Source: an uncultured Collinsella sp. (GTDB lineage Bacteria; Actinomycetota; Coriobacteriia; Coriobacteriales; Coriobacteriaceae). From it: a DNA stretch of 19,627 bases. The translations under genes and the position numbers were made by a program. The notes beneath the pieces are model-generated. The model did no database searches. It was not told the DNA's origin and saw nothing but the letters and a program-made list of their open reading frames with translations. Below are positions 13,030 to 19,627 of the stretch, piece after piece. The stretch's first letter is position 1, and the number at the start of each line of letters is the position of its first letter. The stretch is from the NCBI GenBank assembly GCA_900768265.1, contig CAAGCF010000019.1:1-19627 (forward strand). Direction: 5' to 3'.

Positions 13030-16000
13030 GACGACGCATCGCTGGGCGGTCGCTCAGCAAAACCCCGAGCTCGAAAAGGAGCTTTCGGCTGGCCTGGGCA
13101 TACCCGGGCTGGTGGCGCGCATTATGGTTGCGCACGGCATTACATCCATCGAGGAAGGCCAGCTGTTTTTGACGCCTTCGCTCGATCGCGACTGGGCCGA
13201 CCCACTCATTATCCCGGGCATGTCGGTCGTTGCCGACCGCATCGAGCGTGCTATTCGCAACCACGAGCGCATCGCGGTCTTTGGCGATTTTGACGTTGAC
13301 GGTATTACGTCGACCTGCCTGTTGACCGAGGCACTGTGCACGTTTGGCGCCGATGTCACACCGTTTATTCCGCATCGCTTTGACGAGGGCTACGGTCTTT
13401 CGCGCGCGGCGCTCGACCGCGTTAACGAGCTCGCTCGCCCCCAGCTAATCGTGACCGTCGATAACGGTATTGCCGCCAAGGAAGAGGTCTCCTATCTGGA
13501 GAGCCTGGGGATCGATTTGGTGGTCACGGACCATCACGAGCCCTCCGATCAGGTGCCGCAGGGCGTGCCCCTGACCGACCCTAAGCTCGAGGACGAGGGC
13601 CCTTCGCGTGAGCTTGCCGGTGCCGGCGTGGCGCTCAAGCTGGTGCAAGTCCTGGGTGAGCGCCTGGGCAAGCCGTCGTATTGGCGTTCGCTAATCGAGG
13701 TCGCGGCGCTGGGCACCGTGTCCGACATGATGCCGCTCACGCCCGAGAACCGCGCGCTGGTTGCCGAGGGCATCCAGCAGATGCGCGTAACCGCTCGTCC
13801 CGGCTATATCGCGCTGGCCGCGCTCGCCAAGGCGGACCTTTCGAGCATTACGGCGGATGGCCTATCGTTCTCGCTCATTCCCCGCTTAAACGCTGCCGGT
13901 CGCATGGCCGATCCCAAGCTGGCGCTCGACCTGCTGCTTGCCCGCGATCCCATCGAAGCAAGCGCACTGGCGGCTGAGCTCGAGGAAATCAACCGCCAGC
14001 GCCGTGAGATCGAGGCGGAGCTCACGCGCGATGCCATGGCAAAGGTCGAGGAGACCTATGACGGCGGACGCGCAATCGTCGTGGGTGGCGAGGGCTGGCA
14101 CGAGGGCGTCAAGGGCATCGTGGCAAGCCGTCTGACCAACCGCTATCACGTGCCGGCGCTGCTGTTCTCGATCGAGGACGGTATCGCGCGCGGCTCTGGT
14201 CGCTCGGTGGGCAAAGTTAACCTGTTTGACGCCGTCGAGCGCTGTTCCGACCTGCTGATTCGTCGCGGCGGACATGCCGGTGCGGTGGGTGTGACCATCG
14301 AGGCATCCAAGCTCGATGAGTTCCGCCGCCGCCTTTCCGCCGTGCTATCGGAGCTTCCCGCCGAGGACTTTGAAGACACCGACGAGGTCGCCGCCACCGT
14401 CGACCTTTCCGAGCTGAATATCGAGACCATCGAGCAGATTTCCCGTCTTGAGCCGTTTGGCCAGGGCAACAAGGTGCCGCTGCTGGCTGCCGAGGGCGTG
14501 ACGATGTGCGACCGCGCCGTGGTGGGCAAAACCGGCGAGCACATGCGCTTCGTGGCGACCGATGGCGCCGCGAGTGTGCCGGCCATTATGTTCCGCGTGC
14601 CGCAGATCGATAAGCTCATCAATTGCGATAGCGCTGTCGATTTGGTGTTCGAGGCCGTGGCCGAGCATTGGCAAGGTCGCGTAAAGCCCAAGCTCATGAT
14701 CAAAGATGTCTTGGTGCGCGATACCGCGGCGCGCAATATCGACGATCCGGCATGTGAGCTTCGTCGCGGCGTGGAGCCTGCGGACGCCGGTCTTCGTCTG
14801 GAGTCCCGCAAGCGCCAAACGCTCGCCCAGCTTTCTTATACCGAGCTCACGCGCTCGCTTATCCATAGCTTTATCGGCTCGAACCAGCCGCACCGCGCGC
14901 AGGTCGAGGCGCTCGATGCCCTGGCCGATCACCAAAGTGTTCTGGCCGTTATGGGAACGGGGCGCGGAAAGTCTCTCATCTTCCATGTGCACGCTGCGCG
15001 CGAGGCGGTCCTTCGTGGGCGTGCGAGCATCTTTGTCTATCCGCTGCGTGCGCTCGTTGCCGACCAGGCCTATCACCTCTCGTCGACGATGGCCGCGCTC
15101 GGTATTGGCGTAGGCGTGCTGACCGGCGAGACCGTGGAGGCGGCGCGCGATGACGTGTTTGCCGGCTTGGCTTCGGGCCGCACCGGCATCGTGCTCACGA
15201 CGCCCGAGTTCCTGTCCATTCACCGCGACCGCTTTGCGCGTTCGGGGCGCATCGGTTTCGTTGTTATCGATGAGGCGCATCATGCCGGTCTTGCCAAGGG
15301 CGGCGACCGAAGCGCATACCTCGATATGCCTGATATCCTCAAGGCCCTGGGCGATCCGGTCGTTATGGCGGCGACGGCCACCGCGACGGCTCCGGTCGTG
15401 GCGGAGCTTGCCCGCGTGTTGCCGATTACCCGTACGGTGGTCGACGAGACCGTGCGCGAGAACTTGCAGCTCGAGGACGACCGCGATCTTGCGAGCCGCG
15501 AAAACCGCCTGGTGTCCATCGTCGCGACGGGGGAGAAGACCGTCATCTACGTCAACTCGCGCGACCAGTCTGTGGCGCTTGCTAAGACGCTGCGCAAGCG
15601 GGTACCCGATTGCGCGACCCGCATCGCGTTCTATAACGCGGGGCTTGCGCGCTCCGATCGTCGCCGTGTCGAGGAAGCGTTTCGTGACGGAAGCCTCAGT
15701 TGCATCGTTTCGACCTCTGCCTTTGGTGAGGGCGTGAACCTGCCCGATATCCGCCATGTCGTGCTCTACCACATGCCGTTTGGCGCCATCGAGTTCAACC
15801 AGATGAGTGGACGCGCCGGTCGCGACGGCCAACCTGCCGTGATTCACCTGCTCTATTCGTCGCGTGACGCTCGCATTAACGAGCGCCTGCTCGACTGCTA
15901 CGCGCCCGAGCGCGACGAGCTCGTCACGCTCTATCGAGCGCTGCAGACTATGTGGCGCTCCAACCGCGGCAAGACCGGAGACGACTCGTTTAGCGCGAGC

Positions 16001-16303
16001 GATATCGATATTGCGCAGATGTGTCTTGCCATCGATGCCCGCACGCCGGTTGACGAGCGCTCGGTGGCAAGCGGTCTGGGAATCTTCGAAGAGCTTGGTT
16101 TCTGTCGCGTTTCGGGGTTTGACGACACGCGTCGCATCGCGATGGCCGAAAACCCCGGCCGCGTGCAATTGAGCAGGTCAATTCGCTATTTGGAGGGCTT
16201 GCGCTCGCGCATGGAGTTCTCGGCTTTCCGGAGCTGGGCGCTCGATTCGTGCGCTTCTGATATGCTAGCCAAAGTTAACCGCCCGATCGCACCGCGGGCC
16301 TAG
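13016..16303 (+). CDS. recJ: RecJ-type ssDNA exonuclease fused to a RecQ-like SF2 helicase
   Basis: The 1095-residue protein joins two DNA-processing enzymes. The N-terminal RecJ part (about 1-570) has the DHH phosphoesterase motifs DFDVDG (91-96), VDNG (148-151), DHH (172-174), GTVSD (233-237) and RLNAAGRM (290-297). It then has DHHA1 elements GWHEGVKGIVASR (360-372), GSGRS (393-396) and GGHAGAVG (418-425), and an OB-like segment from SRLEPFGQGN. The C-terminal helicase (about 600-950) has P-loop GTGRGKS (647-653), YPLRALVADQ (675-684), TTPEF (728-732), DEAHH (752-756), ATATAT (786-791), VNSRD (846-850), FGEGVNLPD (903-911) and QMSGRAGRDG (929-938). A winged-helix-like tail follows (about 990-1050). 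The RecQ aromatic loop and four-Cys zinc module are not visible. Typical bacterial RecJ is about 560-580 residues. ATG 13016 is chosen because RecJ similarity starts there and GGGGG lies 9 nt upstream; a GTG at 12971 is in frame. rel follows 15 nt later. Confidence 0.9.
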   Translation: MSSLKTTHRWAVAQQNPELEKELSAGLGIPGLVARIMVAHGITSIEEGQLFLTPSLDRDWADPLIIPGMSVVADRIERAIRNHERIAVFGDFDVDGITSTCLLTEALCTFGADVTPFIPHRFDEGYGLSRAALDRVNELARPQLIVTVDNGIAAKEEVSYLESLGIDLVVTDHHEPSDQVPQGVPLTDPKLEDEGPSRELAGAGVALKLVQVLGERLGKPSYWRSLIEVAALGTVSDMMPLTPENRALVAEGIQQMRVTARPGYIALAALAKADLSSITADGLSFSLIPRLNAAGRMADPKLALDLLLARDPIEASALAAELEEINRQRREIEAELTRDAMAKVEETYDGGRAIVVGGEGWHEGVKGIVASRLTNRYHVPALLFSIEDGIARGSGRSVGKVNLFDAVERCSDLLIRRGGHAGAVGVTIEASKLDEFRRRLSAVLSELPAEDFEDTDEVAATVDLSELNIETIEQISRLEPFGQGNKVPLLAAEGVTMCDRAVVGKTGEHMRFVATDGAASVPAIMFRVPQIDKLINCDSAVDLVFEAVAEHWQGRVKPKLMIKDVLVRDTAARNIDDPACELRRGVEPADAGLRLESRKRQTLAQLSYTELTRSLIHSFIGSNQPHRAQVEALDALADHQSVLAVMGTGRGKSLIFHVHAAREAVLRGRASIFVYPLRALVADQAYHLSSTMAALGIGVGVLTGETVEAARDDVFAGLASGRTGIVLTTPEFLSIHRDRFARSGRIGFVVIDEAHHAGLAKGGDRSAYLDMPDILKALGDPVVMAATATATAPVVAELARVLPITRTVVDETVRENLQLEDDRDLASRENRLVSIVATGEKTVIYVNSRDQSVALAKTLRKRVPDCATRIAFYNAGLARSDRRRVEEAFRDGSLSCIVSTSAFGEGVNLPDIRHVVLYHMPFGAIEFNQMSGRAGRDGQPAVIHLLYSSRDARINERLLDCYAPERDELVTLYRALQTMWRSNRGKTGDDSFSASDIDIAQMCLAIDARTPVDERSVASGLGIFEELGFCRVSGFDDTRRIAMAENPGRVQLSRSIRYLEGLRSRMEFSAFRSWALDSCASDMLAKVNRPIAPRA

Positions 16304-16318
16304 GGGAAGGGGACCTCG

Positions 16319-18679
16319 ATGGATGCCGCAGCCCGTACCGCCCATGATTCCACCCTCCAGCCGTTCTCGGAGATGGAGCACTATAAGCATGCCGATGAGC
16401 TGCCGCCCGAGATTATGGCGGACAGCTACGACAAGCTGGAGCGCCTGTGCCTCAAATATATGAATGAGGACGACTTTTCTAAGGTGGAGCAGGCCTACTG
16501 CTTTGCCGCCGAGAAGCACTGCAACCAAAAGCGCCGCTCGGGTGAGATGTACATCAACCATCCCGTCGAGGTCGCCATCATTTTGGCCGATCTCAAGATG
16601 GACTGCGATGTGGTGTGCGCCGCGCTGCTACACGATACCGTCGAGGATACCGAGACCTCGCTTGCCGATGTTTCCGGCCTGTTTGGCGATACGGTGGCCG
16701 AGCTCGTCGATGGCGTGACCAAGCTCACCAACATCGAAGTCGACAGCATGGACGAGAAGCAGGCCCTCACGCTGCGCAAGATGTTCCTCGCCATGTCCAA
16801 GGACATCCGCGTCATCATCGTTAAGCTTGCCGACCGTCTGCACAACATGCGCACCCTTGCAGCCCTGCGTGAGGACCGTCGCCTGTTTAAGGCTCGCGAG
16901 ACCATGGACGTGTATGCACCCCTGGCCGACCGTCTGGGCATGAGCTCCATTAAATGGGAACTCGAGGACCTGTCCTTCTTCTACCTGGAGCCCGATGCCT
17001 ACCAGCGCATCGCGCGCATGGTGGCGGAGTCGCGCGAGGTCCGTGAACGCTATCTGGCCGAGACCATCAAGACGCTCACCGACGAGCTCAACCGCATTGG
17101 CCTGGAGGACTTCCAGATCAACGGCCGTTCCAAGCACTATTGGTCCATCTACCAAAAGATGAAGCGCAAGGGCAAGGAATTCTCCGAGATCTACGACCTG
17201 GTGGCACTGCGCGTCATCACGCATTCGGTGCGCGATTGCTACTCCACGCTCGGCGCAGTGCACACACTATGGCACCCCATGCCTGGTCGCTTTAAAGACT
17301 ATATCGCCATGCCTAAGGTCAATAACTACCAGTCGCTCCATACGACGGTTATCGGCCCCACAGCCCGTCCGCTCGAGATTCAGATTCGAACCTATGAGAT
17401 GCATGAGCAGGCCGAGTACGGCATTGCCGCCCACTGGCTGTATAAGAAATCGGGCGGATCGTCTGCGTCTAAGACCAATGATGCCCAGCGTCTGGATGAC
17501 CAGATTAACTGGCTCAAACATTCGCTCGATTGGGCTGCGTCTGACGAGATCACCGACGCCAAGGAATACCTGCATTCGCTGAAGGTCGACCTCTTTGATC
17601 AAGAGATCTTTGTCTTTACGCCCAAGGGTGAGGTCATGGCGCTTCGTGCCGGTTCTACGCCGCTCGACTTTGCCTACGCTGTCCATACCGAGGTCGGCAA
17701 CCACTGCGTCGGCGCCAAGATCAACGGTGCGGTAGCGCCGCTCACGCACGAGATCAAGACGGGCGACCGCGTTGAAATCCTGACCAACAAGAGTTCCAAG
17801 CCGTCGCGTGATTGGCTCAAAATCGTCAAGACGCCTTCGGCCAAGTCAAAGATCCGCCGTTACTTCGCCGCCGCGACCAAAGACGATGACGCTGCCGCCG
17901 GCCGCGATATACTGGCCAAGGACCTGCGCAAGCGCGGGTATGGCATCTCTACGCCGCGATCAACGCGTGCGCTCAACGCCGTGGCGGAGCAGTTTAACTA
18001 CAAGCAGCTCGAGGACCTGTTTGCCGCCGTCGGCGCCGGCAAGGTTGCCCCGCGCGCCGTGGGTAACAAGGTCGAGCAAATCTTGGACCCCAAGCCCGAG
18101 GAGCAGCTCACCAAGACCGAAGCCATTGCCGAGGTCGTCAAGCAGCCCGCCCGCGGCTCCAACCGCAAGCCGCAAAAGCGCGGCAAGAGCGCCAGCAACG
18201 GCATTATCGTCAAGGGCGAGAGCAACAGCGGCCTGCTGGTCCGTCTGGCGCATTGCTGCAATCCCGTGACGGGCGACGACATCGTCGGCTTCATCACGCG
18301 CGGTCGTGGCGTTTCGGTGCATCGCGCCAACTGCCCCAACGTCAAGGGTCTTATGGAGCATCCCGAGCGCATGATCGAAGTGGAGTGGGACGGCGCTGCC
18401 GACACCCTCTTCCAGGTCGAGATCGTGGTCGAGTGCCTGGACCGCATGGGGCTGCTCAAGGATGTCACCATCGCCATTGGCGATGCGGGCGGCAATATCC
18501 TTTCTGCCGCCACGTCGACCAACCGCGAGGGTATTGCAACCCTGCGCTTTATGGTCGAGATTTCGGACGCGAGTGGTCTGGATCCGCTGCTGGCCTCCAT
18601 CAGCAGCGTTGACTCGGTCTACGACGCGCGCCGCCTGATGCCCGGCGAGGGTGGAGCCCAGCTTAAGCGCCGCGTTTAG
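16319..18679 (+). CDS. rel: Bifunctional (p)ppGpp synthetase/hydrolase (RelA/SpoT family)
   Basis: This long RSH protein of 786 residues makes and degrades (p)ppGpp in the stringent response and senses uncharged tRNA on ribosomes. The hydrolase HD domain includes His81 (NHPVEVA) and HDTVED (105-110). The synthetase domain includes GRSKHYWSIYQKM (269-281) and RFKDYIAMPKVNNYQSLHT (324-342). The RFKD form (324-327) is the RXKD signature of bifunctional Rel enzymes rather than EXDD of RelA. A TGS domain spans about 429-490 (FVFTPKGEV to VEILTNK). The zinc-finger region contains HCCNPVTGDDIVGFITRGRGVSVHRANCPN (645-674) and is followed by a C-terminal ACT domain (about 697-775). Both active sites appear intact. 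AAGGGG (16307-16312) lies 6 nt upstream of the ATG. It follows recJ-helicase by 15 nt, so cotranscription is expected. Confidence 0.97.
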   Translation: MDAAARTAHDSTLQPFSEMEHYKHADELPPEIMADSYDKLERLCLKYMNEDDFSKVEQAYCFAAEKHCNQKRRSGEMYINHPVEVAIILADLKMDCDVVCAALLHDTVEDTETSLADVSGLFGDTVAELVDGVTKLTNIEVDSMDEKQALTLRKMFLAMSKDIRVIIVKLADRLHNMRTLAALREDRRLFKARETMDVYAPLADRLGMSSIKWELEDLSFFYLEPDAYQRIARMVAESREVRERYLAETIKTLTDELNRIGLEDFQINGRSKHYWSIYQKMKRKGKEFSEIYDLVALRVITHSVRDCYSTLGAVHTLWHPMPGRFKDYIAMPKVNNYQSLHTTVIGPTARPLEIQIRTYEMHEQAEYGIAAHWLYKKSGGSSASKTNDAQRLDDQINWLKHSLDWAASDEITDAKEYLHSLKVDLFDQEIFVFTPKGEVMALRAGSTPLDFAYAVHTEVGNHCVGAKINGAVAPLTHEIKTGDRVEILTNKSSKPSRDWLKIVKTPSAKSKIRRYFAAATKDDDAAAGRDILAKDLRKRGYGISTPRSTRALNAVAEQFNYKQLEDLFAAVGAGKVAPRAVGNKVEQILDPKPEEQLTKTEAIAEVVKQPARGSNRKPQKRGKSASNGIIVKGESNSGLLVRLAHCCNPVTGDDIVGFITRGRGVSVHRANCPNVKGLMEHPERMIEVEWDGAADTLFQVEIVVECLDRMGLLKDVTIAIGDAGGNILSAATSTNREGIATLRFMVEISDASGLDPLLASISSVDSVYDARRLMPGEGGAQLKRRV

Positions 18680-18715
18680 TCGCGACGAACGTGCCACATT
18701 ATCGATATTCGCTAC

Positions 18716-18746
18716 ACTCGAGGCATCGTTTGATGCCTCGAGTTCT
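18716..18746 (+). terminator. Stem-loop between rel and the MBL-fold gene
   Basis: A perfect 12-bp inverted repeat (18716-18727 with 18732-18743) with tetraloop GTTT is followed by TCT. It starts 37 nt after the rel stop and ends 20 nt before the next ATG. The U-tract is very short, so partial termination or mRNA processing is likelier than complete termination. The downstream gene may be expressed from read-through. Confidence 0.5.
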
Positions 18747-18763
18747 ATAGAGAGGAGAGGGAC

Positions 18764-19447
18764 ATGAGTGCTGTGTCCTTGGATTTAACTCCCAAGGGAT
18801 CGGTCGAGATCGAGACGCTCGTAAACGGTCCCATCCAGACCAATAGCTATGCTGTTATTTCGGACAATCAGTGTGTGATTATCGACCCCGCATGGGAAGG
18901 CGAGCGCTTGGTGGAGCATATTCGAGCCGAGCATCCCGGCGTACGCGTGCTTGGCGCCGTATGCACTCATGGCCATGCCGATCATGTTGGCGGTGTTGCC
19001 GGCGTGCGAACCACCGTTGGCGAGGGCTGCCAGTATGAGCTGTGTGCTAAGGATGTGGCGGTGCCTCATGCGAACATCGAGGAACAGCGAGCTATGTGGG
19101 GCATTGAGACGCCCAATCCCGGGGAGCCGACGCGCCTGCTCGCCGAGGGCGATGCTATCGAGGTGGGCGATACCTGCCTGCAGGTGATCGAGACGCCAGG
19201 GCATACGCCGGGCGGGATCGTCTTGTTTGCTGCCACCGAGCAGGGGAACATTGCCTTTGTGGGCGACACGCTATTCCCGGGCAGCCACGGCCGCACCGAT
19301 CTTGCCGGTGGCGACGAGGCAGCGATCCTGCGCTCGCTCTCCAAGCTCGCCCGGCTTCTTCCGCCCGATACCGTTTGCCTAACCGGCCATGGCGATTCGA
19401 CCACCATGGCACGCGAGCTCATGCAGAACCCTTTCATGCAGATTTAG
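18764..19447 (+). CDS. MBL-fold metallohydrolase, glyoxalase II-like
   Basis: The 227-residue cytosolic protein has the metallo-beta-lactamase fold with a full set of metal ligands: HGHADH (residues 69-74: His69, His71, Asp73, His74), His147 in TPGHTPGG, Asp168 in VGDTLFPGSHGRTDL, and His209 in TGHG. The start region (LVNGPIQTNSYAVISD) and the GDTLF-GRTDL motif match the YcbL/glyoxalase II-like group of small hydrolases. These act on thioesters or have unknown substrates. They lack the extra C-terminal domain of classical glyoxalase II. The ATG has AGGAGAGG (18753-18760) just upstream. It follows rel by 84 nt and a stem-loop, in the same orientation. Substrate is unassigned. Confidence 0.92.
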   Translation: MSAVSLDLTPKGSVEIETLVNGPIQTNSYAVISDNQCVIIDPAWEGERLVEHIRAEHPGVRVLGAVCTHGHADHVGGVAGVRTTVGEGCQYELCAKDVAVPHANIEEQRAMWGIETPNPGEPTRLLAEGDAIEVGDTCLQVIETPGHTPGGIVLFAATEQGNIAFVGDTLFPGSHGRTDLAGGDEAAILRSLSKLARLLPPDTVCLTGHGDSTTMARELMQNPFMQI

Positions 19448-19627
19448 CTTAATAGTCGGCTTTTGAAGCACGAGAAGCGTCCAAACGTCAAGCTATTTTT
19501 CCCCAACGGGTCGATTTCGTAGGGCAAACGGTCAAAAAAGTCTGTTTGGGTTGATTTCCGATCTCAGCCGAACACATTGAGCAGATAGGCCGTTCCCGCA
19601 GCTAGCCGAACGCCCCCGCGGCCCCCG
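19448..19627. other. Intergenic region at the right edge
   Basis: No gene or RNA was recognised in these 180 nt. A T5 run (CTATTTTTCCCC, about 19489-19500) might belong to a weak terminator for the MBL gene, but no convincing stem precedes it. CAAAC/GTTTG flank an A6 run near 19524-19547 as a small inverted repeat. AGCCGAAC occurs twice (about 19567 and 19604). The last 20 nt are extremely C/G-rich. Confidence 0.4.

Noticed and set aside
14345..16168. A 607-codon minus-strand open frame inside the recJ-helicase gene.
   Set aside because: It is antisense to well-conserved helicase motifs. Composition is typical of a GC-rich shadow frame and no ribosome binding site was seen.
1..19627. A new defence system, CRISPR array, prophage or integrated element.
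   Set aside because: No repeat-spacer array, integrase, capsid, toxin-antitoxin or defence nuclease gene was seen. Apart from the palindromes and the zinc-ribbon gene, the content is chromosomal housekeeping and transport.

Overview
The window is GC-rich, densely coded bacterial DNA. Gene content and protein style suggest an actinobacterial gut anaerobe of the Coriobacteriia, most like Collinsella. That placement comes from familiarity with these families, not from a database search. No rRNA, tRNA, CRISPR array, phage gene or intact transposase was seen.

Layout. (1) 1-1427: homoserine dehydrogenase (hom, minus strand) with a terminator at the left edge. (2) 1428-8091: a branched-chain/hydrophobic amino acid ABC transporter (HAAT/Liv family) on the plus strand. 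It has two tandem paralogous lipoprotein binding proteins, then livH, livM, livG and livF with overlapping or abutting ends. Two stem-loops separate the second binding-protein gene from livH, and a strong terminator follows livF. (3) 8000-8340: a palindrome-rich intergenic stretch between converging units, with a 22-bp hairpin and repeated GGGGACGTTC motifs resembling REP/RAYT-type elements. (4) 8368-9962 (minus strand): an AT-richer gene for a secreted, membrane-anchored protein with a C-terminal zinc ribbon. It is split by a -1 frame change at an A7 tract. (5) 10232-11710: cutC followed 3 nt later by a GalT-like (DUF4931-type, HIT superfamily) gene, with another long palindrome upstream. (6) 11741-12739 (minus strand): a bile acid:sodium symporter (BASS) family transporter. 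(7) 12964-19447 (plus strand): a probable operon with a 21-codon leader ORF, a 1095-residue RecJ exonuclease fused to a RecQ-like SF2 helicase, a bifunctional Rel (p)ppGpp synthetase/hydrolase, and a glyoxalase-II-like metallo-beta-lactamase-fold hydrolase.

How the parts fit. Hom and the Liv system both concern the aspartate/branched-chain amino acid economy and diverge from a shared 251-nt intergenic region. Rel is the amino acid starvation sensor, here cotranscribed with a DNA-processing enzyme. The most distinctive items are the RecJ-helicase fusion with its leader ORF and occluded Shine-Dalgarno sequence, the homopolymer-broken membrane zinc-ribbon gene, and the palindromic intergenic elements.
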